A DNA stretch of 64,000 nt from an uncultured Colwellia sp. Its GTDB lineage: Bacteria; Pseudomonadota; Gammaproteobacteria; Enterobacterales; Alteromonadaceae. The stretch lies in assembly GCA_913058395.1 (NCBI GenBank), contig CAJXQI010000004.1:1-64000 (forward strand), read 5' to 3'. The first letter of the stretch is position 1, and every line of letters starts with the position of its first letter. Positions 35,670 to 45,089 of the stretch are shown here, in pieces. Under the pieces are notes generated by a model, which was given only the letters and a program-made list of their open reading frames with translations, ran no database searches and was not told where the DNA came from. The position numbers and the translations under genes are program-made.

Positions 35670-37115
35670 TTAAAGCTCTGTTAATGAAATTCCAAGTGCT
35701 TTGGCTATACCTTCACCATATGCTTTTGCTGCTTTTAAACAATGACGAATATGACGTTTTTGAATATCACTAGAAGCACCGCCAATTGATTCGGCAGTGT
35801 TGTCAAACAGTGCTTGTTTCTGCTGTTCATTCATCAAATTGAATAATGCGCCCGGCTGTGAGTAATAATCATCATCTTCACGGTGATCCCAGCGCATGGC
35901 AGCACCTGATAAATTTAGTGGCGGTTCAGAAAAATCAGGTTGTTCTTGCCATTCACCTTGGCTATTAGGTTCATAACCTATAGTTCTGCCAAAATTACTA
36001 TCAACACGCATGGCACCATCACGGTGATAACTATGTACTGGGCATCGTGGGGCATTAACAGGAATAGAGTGATGATTGACACCTAACCGATAACGTTGAG
36101 CATCACCATATGAAAACAATCGTCCTTGCAGCATTTTATCAGGTGAAAAACTAATACCAGGTACCACATTTGCAGGGTTAAATGCGGATTGTTCAACTTC
36201 AGCAAAAAAGTTCTCGGGATTTTTATTTAACTCTAAAGTGCCAACATCTAATAACGGGTAATCTGCATGTGGCCACACTTTTGTTAAGTCGAATGGGTTA
36301 TAGGGCGAGTTTTGCGCTTGTTCATCGCTCATTACTTGAATTTTTAATTGCCAGGAAGGTTTTTCGCCAGCTTCAAGTGCATTAAATAAGTCTGCCTGAT
36401 GACTTTCTCTGTCTTCACCAATGAGCTTATTTGCTTGGGCATTAGTTAAGTTTTTAATGCCTTGGTTTGATTTAAAGTGAAATTTTACCCACGTGCGTTC
36501 ATTGTCATCATTTATTAAACTAAAAGTATGGCTGCCAAAGCCATCCATGTGGCGATAACTTGCTGGAATTCCTCGTTCACTCATGACTATTGTAATTTGA
36601 TGTAAAGCTTCAGGTAATGAGGTCCAAAAATCCCAATTATTCTGTGCGCTGCGCATATTGGTGCGAGGATCACGTTTTACCGCATGGTTTAAGTCAGGAA
36701 ACTTTAAAGGATCACGCAGAAAGAAAACTGGCGTATTGTTGCCTACCAAATCCCAATTCCCTTCTTCCGTATAAAATTTTAAGGCAAAACCTCTAATGTC
36801 ACGTTCGGCATCAGCAGCACCTCGTTCGCCAGCAACAGTGGTAAAGCGGGCAAAAAAGCCTGTTTTCTTACCAATTTCAGAAAATATTTTTGCTCGAGTA
36901 TACTTGCTAATATCATGGGTTACAGTGAATGTTCCGTAAGCTCCTGAGCCTTTTGCATGCATACGTCTTTCGGGGATGACTTCACGGTCAAAGTGAGCTA
37001 ATTTTTCTAAAAACCAGACATCTTGAAGTAATTGAGGGCCATTTTTTCCCGCGGTCATAATGTTTTGATTATCTGAAACAGGACAACCAGCACTGGTGGT
37101 TAGTTTCTTTTTCAT
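35670..37115 (-). CDS. Monofunctional heme catalase
   Basis: A 481-residue small-subunit catalase that dismutates hydrogen peroxide. The distal His is in [15 protein letters not shown], the distal Asn in [12 protein letters not shown], and the heme-ligand Tyr in [14 protein letters not shown]. The N-terminal [11 protein letters not shown] and length place it with clade 3 enzymes. No signal peptide is visible, so it is cytoplasmic. It lies next to fur. The upstream region has several ATAG/CTAT elements that hint at OxyR control, but spacing is not convincing. Confidence 0.95.
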   Translation of the reverse strand: MKKKLTTSAGCPVSDNQNIMTAGKNGPQLLQDVWFLEKLAHFDREVIPERRMHAKGSGAYGTFTVTHDISKYTRAKIFSEIGKKTGFFARFTTVAGERGAADAERDIRGFALKFYTEEGNWDLVGNNTPVFFLRDPLKFPDLNHAVKRDPRTNMRSAQNNWDFWTSLPEALHQITIVMSERGIPASYRHMDGFGSHTFSLINDDNERTWVKFHFKSNQGIKNLTNAQANKLIGEDRESHQADLFNALEAGEKPSWQLKIQVMSDEQAQNSPYNPFDLTKVWPHADYPLLDVGTLELNKNPENFFAEVEQSAFNPANVVPGISFSPDKMLQGRLFSYGDAQRYRLGVNHHSIPVNAPRCPVHSYHRDGAMRVDSNFGRTIGYEPNSQGEWQEQPDFSEPPLNLSGAAMRWDHREDDDYYSQPGALFNLMNEQQKQALFDNTAESIGGASSDIQKRHIRHCLKAAKAYGEGIAKALGISLTEL

Positions 37116-37254
37116 TGTTAATTCCTCTCGTTATTAGATAACTATTGTCAGAGTTATAATAGTTGAGATAGTGGTATCTGAAAAATTGATTGATTATATG
37201 ACTACGATAGATTTTATGTATTAAAAGGTGGTTTGCAAAAAGAAATAAATATTA

Positions 37255-37286
37255 AAAAGCCCTAGCTAACTTAATAACTAGGGCTG
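37255..37286 (-). terminator. Terminator after fur
   Basis: AGCCCTAG pairs with CTAGGGCT, loop about 12 bases, followed on the minus strand by TTTTT. It lies about 50 bases beyond the fur stop codon. Confidence 0.75.
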
Positions 37287-37335
37287 AATATTTTGCTACT
37301 TAGCTTATGAAAATTGGCTTCTAAAAGTTAGCTAT

Positions 37336-37779
37336 TTAAAATTGTGATTTACGATACGCTTCACAAGCCACTTCATCTTCACATTCACCGTATAAGTATA
37401 AACTATGGTTAGTCAGTTTAACTTTGTGTGATTTTGCAATATCTTCTTGGCGTTGTTCAATAATATCATCTTCAAATTCAATTACTTTGCCACAGTTTAG
37501 ACAAACTAAATGATCATGGTGTTTCTTATGACTTAATTCAAATACCGACTTGCCGCCTTCAAAGTGGTGACGAGTTACAATACCAGCATCATCAAATTGG
37601 TTTAATACACGGTAAACGGTTGCTAAACCAATTTCTTCTTGTTGCTCAAGTAAAATTTTATAAACATCTTCAGCGCTGATGTGTTGGTTATTTGGGTTTT
37701 GTAAAATAGCCAAAATTTTAATGCGCGGCAGAGTAATTTTTAATCCGGCTCTTTTTAATTCTTCGTTTTGTTCAGGCAT
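37336..37779 (-). CDS. fur: Ferric uptake regulator Fur
   Basis: A 147-residue Fur repressor controlling iron uptake and storage genes. The N-terminal winged helix begins NEELKRAGLKITLPRIKILAIL, and the recognition region is ISAEDVYKILLEQQEEIGLATVYRVLNQFDDAGIV. Metal sites include HHFEGGKSVFELSHKKHHDHLVCLNCG. The CxxC here and the later Cys pair are typical. The ATG at 37779 gives the family N-terminus. An in-frame ATG at 37794 adds MRHKL. It lies upstream of the catalase gene on the same strand, but a terminator separates them. Confidence 0.95.
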   Translation of the reverse strand: MPEQNEELKRAGLKITLPRIKILAILQNPNNQHISAEDVYKILLEQQEEIGLATVYRVLNQFDDAGIVTRHHFEGGKSVFELSHKKHHDHLVCLNCGKVIEFEDDIIEQRQEDIAKSHKVKLTNHSLYLYGECEDEVACEAYRKSQF

Positions 37780-37992
37780 TAACTTATGTCTCATACATCA
37801 GGCTTTCATTTATGGAAAATTATAGGGGGTTATGTGCTTGGTTGAAAGCGTTAGTTGCAATTGATTATTAATTTCACTGGTTTTATTAGTCTAAATGGTC
37901 ATAATACCGCTTCTGGTCTGATGAGTTATACTAAATAGACCTTGTGAAAATTGTGTGTACTCAATGTTTCTTCCTATATTGAAAGAGGTTTT

Positions 37993-38448
37993 ATGTTTAA
38001 AAAAGCTTGGTTATTGAAATTATTACTGAATATTTGGCCGCCACTTCGCTTTGCGGGCATTAAAGTGGATAAGATCTCTGCCGATTTTCGTACCGCGCAA
38101 GTTAGTCTCAAACTAAATATTTTTAATAGAAATGCGGTTGGAGTGCATTTTGGCGGCTCGCTATTCGCTATGACTGACCCATTTTACATGTTGATGATTA
38201 TGGGCTGCCTAGGTGACGATTACATTGTTTGGGATAAGTCTGCTGATATTGATTTTATTAAGCCCGGCAAAGGAAAGGTGACCGCTGAATTTTTAGTTAC
38301 TGATGCGCTTTTAAAAGATATAGTCGCGCACACTGCACACGGTGAAAAATATTTGCCTGAACTACCCGTTTATGTCAAAAATGAAAAAGACGAAGTTGTA
38401 GCGAAATTAAATCGAAAATTATATATTCGTAAGAAAAAATCAGCATAA
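37993..38448 (+). CDS. DUF4442 hotdog-fold protein
   Basis: A 151-residue protein of the DUF4442 family, related to PaaI-type acyl-CoA thioesterases. The hotdog core is visible: NAVGVHFGGSLFAMTDPFYMLMIM, then WDKSADIDFIKPGKGKVTAEFLVTD. No catalytic assignment is possible. The ATG at 37993 follows AGAGG by five bases. The frame extends upstream to 37951 without a ribosome-binding site. It is divergent from fur and followed by the chemoreceptor gene. Confidence 0.8.
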   Translation: MFKKAWLLKLLLNIWPPLRFAGIKVDKISADFRTAQVSLKLNIFNRNAVGVHFGGSLFAMTDPFYMLMIMGCLGDDYIVWDKSADIDFIKPGKGKVTAEFLVTDALLKDIVAHTAHGEKYLPELPVYVKNEKDEVVAKLNRKLYIRKKKSA

Positions 38449-38541
38449 AAGTTGAAGTAAAACAAATATTAGTTTTGTTTTATGCATTAATCGTTCGATT
38501 TTACATATACTCAAACTTATTTTAATCAGGACGATTTCTAT

Positions 38542-40149
38542 ATGTTTGTACAATTATCTTTAGCAAAAAAAATCAACATATTTTTAGTACTGTTCGCAAT
38601 AATTTTTCTTAGCACAACCGTTATCTTTTTTTGGTTTGATGAAAAAGCATTAAGTGAAAAGTTTGTTAAAAATAACCTAGAAAATCTCGCGTTAAACTAT
38701 TTCGATTCAGTTAACACCATGATGTTAACGGGAACTGCCACTAATCGAAAAATTGCCCAGCAAAAAGCCCTTAGCCAAGAAGAAATAGTTGAGGCGCGCA
38801 TTATCAGAGCTCCAGCATTAATAAAAACCTTCGGTAAGGGCTTTGATGATCAAGCGCCAATTGACGAGTTTGAACGTACAGGACTATCTGGCAACAAAGA
38901 ATTCAAACATATAGTGCAAGATGGTAAAAACATGATGACTTTTATCATGCCGATTCATGCAAAAAGTGATTACCGTGGCACTAATTGTTTAACCTGCCAC
39001 CAAGTTGCTGAAAATGAAATTCTGGGAGCGGTTAAAATAACTTATGACTTAACTACTGTAGATAAAGAAATTAATGAGTCGATAATTAAAGCAGGATTAC
39101 TACAGCTGATTATTACGGTGATTTGTTTCAGCTTGCTAAGCTTTATGTTTAGTAAACTAGTTATTTCTCGTTTACGTCGATTAAAGCGCACTATTAATGA
39201 TGTTGAAGAAAATCTAGATTTAAATAAAACCATTAAAGTGAATTACGACGACGAGTTAGGTGCGGTAAGTATTGCACTAAACAGCATGATGGATAAATTT
39301 AAAGATAGTTTTCTTTCTTTCTCTAGCGCTACCGAGCAATTGATTGACTCCGCTAAAAATGTTGATGAAATTTCAACATTGACTCGTGAAGCAGTGCTTA
39401 ATCAAAAAAATGGCACAGACTCTGTTGCCGCTGCAATTAATGAGCTAGATGCGTCTGCTGACGAAGTACAAAGTAACACTGAATTGGCGGCTGAGAAGTC
39501 AGTGCATGCCAGTGAAAGTGCTTCACAAGGTTTAACGCTGGTTGATAGTGCCAAAGTAGGTATTAACCAGTTACGTGATCAAGTGGTTGATAATACTATG
39601 ATGATCACTGAACTAAGCAATAAAACCAATGAAGTGGGTAGTGTACTTGAAGTTATTACGGCTATTGCAGAACAAACTAACTTGCTTGCGCTTAATGCTG
39701 CGATTGAAGCAGCACGAGCAGGGGAGCAAGGCCGAGGTTTTGCCGTTGTTGCTGATGAAGTGAGAAGCTTAGCCACTAGAACACGCGAGTCTATTGATCA
39801 AATTCAAACAACCATTGGCAGTTTGCAAGTCGATGCAAAAAAAGCCGTAACGTCAATGAATGAAGTTAGCGAACAGGCCAGCGAAAAAGCGCAAGACGTT
39901 ACCGATGTTGCCAGTTTATTAGAAGGTATTGCAGGTCAAATACAAGAGCTTGATGAATTGAATTGCCAAATTTCTAATGCGGCTAAACAGCAAAACATTG
40001 CCGCCGACGAAATAAATCAAAATGTTGTTGATATTAGTAATGTGGCTGAGCAGTCAAGTGAAGACGCAATTAAAGGTAAGCAAATTAGTGAGGAGCTTTT
40101 AGAGCTGGCTTATGAGTTAAATAGCCAACTGTCTAAATTTAAGCTTTAG
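38542..40149 (+). CDS. Methyl-accepting chemotaxis protein with periplasmic c-type heme motif
   Basis: A 535-residue inner-membrane chemoreceptor. TM1 is at about 11-31, a periplasmic sensor at 32-182, TM2 at 183-205, HAMP at 206-260, and the signalling domain to the end with the hairpin tip [38 protein letters not shown]. The periplasmic domain holds CLTCH at 149-153, a covalent heme-c motif, in the setting [24 protein letters not shown]. This matches DUF3365/Tll0287-like heme sensor domains. It probably senses oxygen, NO or redox state. No other chemotaxis gene is nearby. Confidence 0.9.
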   Translation: MFVQLSLAKKINIFLVLFAIIFLSTTVIFFWFDEKALSEKFVKNNLENLALNYFDSVNTMMLTGTATNRKIAQQKALSQEEIVEARIIRAPALIKTFGKGFDDQAPIDEFERTGLSGNKEFKHIVQDGKNMMTFIMPIHAKSDYRGTNCLTCHQVAENEILGAVKITYDLTTVDKEINESIIKAGLLQLIITVICFSLLSFMFSKLVISRLRRLKRTINDVEENLDLNKTIKVNYDDELGAVSIALNSMMDKFKDSFLSFSSATEQLIDSAKNVDEISTLTREAVLNQKNGTDSVAAAINELDASADEVQSNTELAAEKSVHASESASQGLTLVDSAKVGINQLRDQVVDNTMMITELSNKTNEVGSVLEVITAIAEQTNLLALNAAIEAARAGEQGRGFAVVADEVRSLATRTRESIDQIQTTIGSLQVDAKKAVTSMNEVSEQASEKAQDVTDVASLLEGIAGQIQELDELNCQISNAAKQQNIAADEINQNVVDISNVAEQSSEDAIKGKQISEELLELAYELNSQLSKFKL

Positions 40150-40249
40150 TACTAAGAAGCGCATAGAGAGGGAAGTTAAATTAAGCTTGTAAATTGTCGC
40201 AAATAGTTTGTGGCGAATAGTTTAACTTTACGCCTACGGGAAATCTGTA

Positions 40250-40280
40250 AAGGGTCATGCTAATCACATGGCTCTTTTTT
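40250..40280 (+). terminator. Terminator after the chemoreceptor gene
   Basis: AGGGTCATG pairs with CATGGCTCT with one G-T wobble, loop about seven bases, followed by a T-run. Confidence 0.65.
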
Positions 40281-40433
40281 GTTTGCAGTATCTGAATTTT
40301 CTTTATTTAGTTGTTAACGTTTTTTAGGGAAACACATAGTTAATGATGTTTGTTTAGCTTAGAATTTGGCTTAGAGTTTAGCGTATAATTTAGCCAAGTA
40401 ATTTTTAGTAATATCAACTACAAGGATCGTTTT

Positions 40434-41543
40434 GTGAAGTTAATTAATATCATATTAAGTGTATTCGTTATTGGTTTGGTGATTATGCCAAGTTATGCCA
40501 ACAGCGACAAAGTATCGAGCGAAGTTAACGGCACCAATAAACTAAAAGCATTAGAGCAATGGATAGATGAAAAGGGCAAAAGTGGTCAACTAAGTGGCAC
40601 ATTCTTATTTGCGAGAAAAGGCAAAGTACTGCTTAAAAAGGCCGTTGGTAATGTTCACCCTGACCATGATAGACCTATCGTTTTAGACTCTTCGTTTAAC
40701 TTGGCTTCAGTATCTAAGCAATTTACCGCAATGGCGGTAATGCTATTAAGTTATCAAGGTAAATTGGATTATGACGCCAAAGTAAAAAGTTATTTAGCAG
40801 AATTTCCATACCCTAACATCACTGTTCGACATTTGTTAAACCATACTTCAGGTCTTGCAGATTATATGGAGTTGGCGGAAGAACATTGGAATAACGAGAC
40901 CCTTACCAATCAAGATATGCTTAATTTATTCAACAAACATAAACCTGCTTTAGCGTTTGTGCCGGGTAGTAAGTTTGAATACAGCAATACTGGCTATGTG
41001 ACACTTTCAGCCATAGTAGAGCGAGTGTCAAAAATGTCATTTGCCCATTATTTAAAGAAACATGTATTTCAGCCATTGAGTATGGATCATACTCGGGTAG
41101 TGAATTTGTTGTCTGAGCCGAATTTATTGCCGTCTAGAGTGTATGGGCAAAACAGTGAGGGTTTGGATGATTTAGTTTATCTAGACGGTGTTTCAGGCGA
41201 TGGAGCTGTATATTCGTCAGTTGATGATTTATTAAAGTGGCATTATGGATTAGTGGACAATAAATTGTTGCCGAAAAAACTACAGGAAGCAGCCTATACT
41301 CCTGCAACGTTAAATGATGGCTCGCTATTTCACTATGGTTTTGGTTGGTTTATCGACAGAAAATCACCACATATTGTCGCGCATTCTGGTGGCTGGGTAG
41401 GTTTCATTTCTTATATTGCTCGTAATACCCAAAGTGATGAAGTTATTATATTACTGACCAATAAAGTCGACGGCATTGAGTTTGAAGAACTACAAAAAAG
41501 AGTATTTTCGTCATTAGATGCCGATTTTGGTGAATTCCAATAG
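40434..41543 (+). CDS. Serine hydrolase, beta-lactamase class C / EstB-like
   Basis: A 369-residue exported hydrolase. A signal peptide MKLINIILSVFVIGLVIMPSYA is followed by the penicillin-binding-protein fold. The SxxK motif is Ser92-Val-Ser-Lys95 in NLASVSKQFTAMAVMLL, the YxN motif is YSN in KFEYSNTGYVTLSAIVE, and the third motif is HSGGW near the end. Such proteins are usually esterases, D-aminopeptidases or peptidoglycan-related enzymes rather than true beta-lactamases. The start is GTG with AAGGA seven bases upstream. A GNAT gene follows 39 bases downstream, possibly co-transcribed. Confidence 0.87.
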   Translation: MKLINIILSVFVIGLVIMPSYANSDKVSSEVNGTNKLKALEQWIDEKGKSGQLSGTFLFARKGKVLLKKAVGNVHPDHDRPIVLDSSFNLASVSKQFTAMAVMLLSYQGKLDYDAKVKSYLAEFPYPNITVRHLLNHTSGLADYMELAEEHWNNETLTNQDMLNLFNKHKPALAFVPGSKFEYSNTGYVTLSAIVERVSKMSFAHYLKKHVFQPLSMDHTRVVNLLSEPNLLPSRVYGQNSEGLDDLVYLDGVSGDGAVYSSVDDLLKWHYGLVDNKLLPKKLQEAAYTPATLNDGSLFHYGFGWFIDRKSPHIVAHSGGWVGFISYIARNTQSDEVIILLTNKVDGIEFEELQKRVFSSLDADFGEFQ

Positions 41544-41582
41544 CACTGATTTTCTAATGTGAAATCGAGCAAGGTTCATAAT

Positions 41583-42020
41583 ATGTCGTTAAAAAATATT
41601 ATTAAGCACGATAGCCCAACAACGCAGGAGTTTATTGCGTTAAGGGCTGCAATTGGTTGGGAAGAAGCAGATGCTGCTATGGTTCAAACTAGCTTAGCCA
41701 ATTCGTTGTTCCACGTGACTATTTATCAGCACAGCAAAAGCAAAACACCCGACAAACTTATTGGGATGGGGCGTGTTGTTGGTGATGGCGCCATGTATTT
41801 TTATCTACAAGATGTTGTAGTTGACCCAAGTTATCAAGGCCAAGGTATTGGCGATAATTTAATGCATGAAATTGAAACTTACTTGGCTAAAACAGCAAGG
41901 AAGGGCGCGACTATCGGATTACTGGCAGCCAAAGGTAAAGAAAATTTTTACCGTCGCTTTGGCTATCAGAAAAGGCCAAATGATACGCTCGGAAATGGAA
42001 TGTGTAAGTTTGTCATGTAA
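41583..42020 (+). CDS. GNAT-family N-acetyltransferase
   Basis: A 145-residue acetyl-CoA-dependent acetyltransferase. The acetyl-CoA-binding motif A is DVVVDPSYQGQGIGDNLMHEIETYL, and the C-terminal FYRRFGYQKRP is typical of motif B. The substrate is unknown. The ATG at 41583 was chosen because AAGG lies eight bases upstream. The frame also opens at a GTG at 41559. It follows the serine hydrolase gene closely on the same strand. Confidence 0.87.
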   Translation: MSLKNIIKHDSPTTQEFIALRAAIGWEEADAAMVQTSLANSLFHVTIYQHSKSKTPDKLIGMGRVVGDGAMYFYLQDVVVDPSYQGQGIGDNLMHEIETYLAKTARKGATIGLLAAKGKENFYRRFGYQKRPNDTLGNGMCKFVM

Positions 42021-42118
42021 AATAAGGTCTTACATCAGATCATTGAGATAATTTTTTCATCGTTATATGCGAATCTTTAACTCTACGGTGAAGTAGCAAA
42101 TTCATCGAATAACTTAAT

Positions 42119-43003
42119 TTATAAAGCATCTAGTTGATGGCGTAAAAGCTCTCTAATAACCTTGAAAATACTTAAATTACTGTGCCGCTGATGTTGCAGT
42201 ACATCGACATTAGCTTGCCAGCCCATTTCTTCAAACTCTAGCGGAAGCTTAACTAGCTCTTGGCTTTGTACTGACTCATGAGCAACATGACTAGGTAATA
42301 AGCACCAACCATGCGCTTGTAATGCAAGTTCTAATAATAGAAAGTAATTGTCGGCATACCAGGTATCTGGACTTATTTTCAATTGAAAACTACTCGTTTG
42401 GGTATTGCGGGATCGGATCAGTAATTGACGGTGTAGTCTTAAGGCATCTATGTTTCGACATGTTTGGTGTGCCAGGGGATGGGATTTAGCGACATATAAG
42501 TCAAACTTAACAGAGCCAATACATTCAAAATCTAAATCACTCGGAATATTTAACTCACTAAAGATGATTCCTGTTAGAGCTTGCTTACCTCTTAGCATAT
42601 CGATGATGTCGAGGCTTGAAGCACTTAAAAACTCGAGTGTTACATGCGGATACTTCATTTGTAACTCGGCAATAATACTTGTAACCGCTTTAAAGGGAAT
42701 CCCTTCATCAAGTGCAATTGTTACTTCTGTTGGTGCGCTGTCTGTTAATGCTAAGGCTGAATTTTTTAAACGCTGGTGTTGGCTAAGCAATGCATGTGCT
42801 TGTGGCAATAGTTTATTGCCAGCCTCGGTTAGTGTTGGGTAGCGACCAGAGCGTTCAAACAAAGCAGTGTCACAATCAACCTCCAAGTTAATAATGTGCT
42901 GGCTAACCACTGATTGAGCCTTGCCTAAACGCCTTGCTGCTGCGGAAAAAGACCCCACCTCTACTGTTGCTACAAATGCTTGAAGTTGTTCAATACTAAA
43001 CAT
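42119..43003 (-). CDS. LysR-family transcriptional regulator
   Basis: A 294-residue LysR protein. The N-terminal HTH reads MFSIEQLQAFVATVEVGSFSAAARRLGKAQSVVSQHIINLE, followed by the effector-binding domain. It is divergent, 87 bases apart, from a PACE efflux gene, the same arrangement as the Acinetobacter AceR/AceI pair. It probably activates that gene in response to a cationic compound, which is an inference from synteny. Confidence 0.92.
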   Translation of the reverse strand: MFSIEQLQAFVATVEVGSFSAAARRLGKAQSVVSQHIINLEVDCDTALFERSGRYPTLTEAGNKLLPQAHALLSQHQRLKNSALALTDSAPTEVTIALDEGIPFKAVTSIIAELQMKYPHVTLEFLSASSLDIIDMLRGKQALTGIIFSELNIPSDLDFECIGSVKFDLYVAKSHPLAHQTCRNIDALRLHRQLLIRSRNTQTSSFQLKISPDTWYADNYFLLLELALQAHGWCLLPSHVAHESVQSQELVKLPLEFEEMGWQANVDVLQHQRHSNLSIFKVIRELLRHQLDAL

Positions 43004-43090
43004 ATCGCTTTTCTCGATGGTAAGTAACTATCTTGTATCTCTATATTGGATGAAAATAGTGTCATGGTCACTTAAAATAGAAATTAAATT

Positions 43091-43528
43091 ATGGAAACAG
43101 TCGAAAGAATTTTTCAAGCTGTAGTTTTTGAAGTTACTACATTAGCGATAGTTGTACCAACTAGCGCTTTCATTACAGGATTTGAGTCAGATAAAATGCT
43201 TGTAGTCAGTATTGCGTCAACTGTATTTGCTATGCTTTGGAATTATATTTTCAATATAGGTTTTGATAAAATCGCGGGTAAAAATCGTGCAGAAAGAGGA
43301 GTGATTGTACGTGTTGTCCACGCTATTAGTTTTGAACTGGGGATGCTTATTGTTACTTTGCCGCTACTGGCTTGGTATTTAAATATTACGTGGTTAGCTG
43401 CTATTTTTTTAGAAGCAGGGTTCTTAATATTTATCCTTATTTTCACTTTTATTTTCAATTGGCTATATGATAAATATCAGCCTTATAAAAGTTTTTTTGG
43501 TAAAGAACAATATTTGCAAGGGCATTAG
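43091..43528 (+). CDS. PACE-family efflux transporter
   Basis: A 145-residue inner-membrane protein with four helices in two bacterial-transmembrane-pair repeats. The repeats start RIFQAVVFEVTTLAIVVP and RVVHAISFELGMLIVTLP, each carrying the FE signature. A basic loop KIAGKNRAERG links them and DKYQP-type ends close each half. Related AceI exports chlorhexidine and short diamines using proton motive force. Divergent LysR gene is the likely regulator. A strong terminator follows. Confidence 0.9.
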   Translation: METVERIFQAVVFEVTTLAIVVPTSAFITGFESDKMLVVSIASTVFAMLWNYIFNIGFDKIAGKNRAERGVIVRVVHAISFELGMLIVTLPLLAWYLNITWLAAIFLEAGFLIFILIFTFIFNWLYDKYQPYKSFFGKEQYLQGH

Positions 43529-43643
43529 TTTTTCGTGTATACACGCAGCCTTTTAGTCATGAATTTTAAAAACTAAACTTGGTGCAATGCCTAAAGTAAT
43601 GCTGCCCTAGCAGATTGCATTAAGCTACTTATATTTTGCATGT

Positions 43644-43670
43644 AAAAAAGCCAGCGCTTGCTGGCTTTTA
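43644..43670 (+). terminator. Terminator after the PACE gene
   Basis: AAAAGCCAGC pairs with GCTGGCTTTT around a short loop. It lies about 115 bases after the PACE stop codon. Confidence 0.8.
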
Positions 43671-43788
43671 AATTATTCTAAGGCTTGTATAGGTCACCTA
43701 TTAACGCAATATAATTGAAGGCTTCCTCATATGTTATTTAACATGACTCTCAATTATTATCTAAATAAATTTGATGAAATACGCTGTT

Positions 43789-44589
43789 TCAGTGTTCTTT
43801 CTGAAGTCGGCGTAGCGTTAGCCCTAGAATTCCCAGTCCAAAAATAGCAAGTGAAGTTGGCTCCGGTACACTACAAATGGGTTGTCCCTGTGCTCCACAT
43901 GTAGGAGGAATAACATCCTCTTCTATTCCCGCGTAGCGTACTCGTGGTTGAGAAAAATTGTAGAAACCAAAAGAACCGTCTTCAAAAGTACCATTTATGT
44001 CGAATTGCTCAACCCCATTAACTTCAACTTTTATATTACTCGACGTAAAGCTTATATTAAATAGGTATTCGGTATTGTTACTCCAGCCCGTAAGCCCCAG
44101 TGTTGATGCCCTCTGAAGTAATTCCACATTACCGTTATGGTCCCATGCGTTTGCATTAGTATCTGTGCCACTTGCGTCAATTGAGCCAGTTACGCGAGAA
44201 ATTGCCATCCCAGCATCCCAGCCACCTTGTGATCCTTGTTTCCAGTCAATTAATATATAATCGGTTGTAGAATTTGTTCCAAATAAATCATTATCATCAT
44301 AGCCTAGAACAAAACCAACGAAATCATCATCACCACCAGACTCCTCCACTGTAATAGAGCCAGATAAAGACAAACCTTGGCTATTCATGTCATTAAAAAA
44401 CATGGTCGGTCTGCTGTTTAATGTTTGTAAAACCGAATTGTTATCCCCGCCTGGTAATACCCAATTTCCTGAACCGTCAATTGTCCAAGTTGATAAGTCT
44501 ATAAGGCCTGCGTGCACTGGACCAGACAATATCAACACAAAAATCACTCCAAAGATTTTTGATAACATTGTTTTTTCTTTATAAAACAT
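43789..44589 (-). CDS. PEP-CTERM secreted protein with thrombospondin C-terminal-like domain
   Basis: A 266-residue exported protein. The N-terminal signal is KIFGVIFVLILSGPVHA. The middle (about 45-215) resembles the thrombospondin C-terminal lectin-like beta-sandwich: DDFVGFVLGYDDNDLF, DYILIDWKQGSQGG, AISRVTG. The C-terminus is a complete PEP-CTERM sorting tag, VPEPTSLAIFGLGILGLTLRR, recognised by exosortase and linked to exopolysaccharide-producing bacteria. No exosortase lies in this window. ATG 44589 follows AGGGTGG. ATG 44568 is an alternative start. Confidence 0.85.
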   Translation of the reverse strand: MFYKEKTMLSKIFGVIFVLILSGPVHAGLIDLSTWTIDGSGNWVLPGGDNNSVLQTLNSRPTMFFNDMNSQGLSLSGSITVEESGGDDDFVGFVLGYDDNDLFGTNSTTDYILIDWKQGSQGGWDAGMAISRVTGSIDASGTDTNANAWDHNGNVELLQRASTLGLTGWSNNTEYLFNISFTSSNIKVEVNGVEQFDINGTFEDGSFGFYNFSQPRVRYAGIEEDVIPPTCGAQGQPICSVPEPTSLAIFGLGILGLTLRRLQKEH

Positions 44590-45089
44590 TGTGACCACCC
44601 TCGTTCGATATTTGCTTTATTTGACTGCGTTTGGAAAACAACTGGGCTGGCTTCAAACCAAATAATTATATGTTTGTGACAATCGTTAAATGCAATTCCC
44701 ATACCCAGTGATCAATACTTATATTTATCAATAGAGTAGAAAAACCTTGCCACAACTTATAATTACACCTGTAAATAACTTCGACAATTGAAAGGATAAA
44801 GCATAAATTCGCTACAACATTAATATTTTAGACTTATCCCATAGACAAGCATTAAAACAATAGAACACCCCATACTTAGAATGATGAATGTAGAGCTTCA
44901 GAGCTTATGTTAAGTCGTTATTTTGAAATAAGGCTTAGCCAGAATATTACTGGTGTTTGAATTACTACTATCTCAATATTCCCCCTCAAAATGAGGTAAA
45001 CTAACGACATTGTGCAATGAATAGAACCTGATCAGCACTTTACCCCTTTTTAATTGAATAACTGGCAAAATAAACGGTAGATTTAAAAA
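44590..45089. other. 500-bp intergenic region, no gene seen
   Basis: This AT-rich stretch lies between the divergent PEP-CTERM and FAD-monooxygenase genes. I find no credible frame, no tRNA, and no strong inverted repeat. It presumably holds both promoters. Confidence 0.6.

Noticed and set aside
36540-36560. CATCCATG core inside the catalase gene
   Set aside because: The word occurs within well-conserved coding sequence and its arms are not a clean inverted repeat, so I do not count it as a member of the intergenic family.
37116-37180. OxyR-like ATAG/CTAT elements upstream of catalase
   Set aside because: Several ATAG and CTAT words occur around 37142-37171, but their spacing does not match the four-element OxyR consensus, and such words are common in AT-rich DNA.
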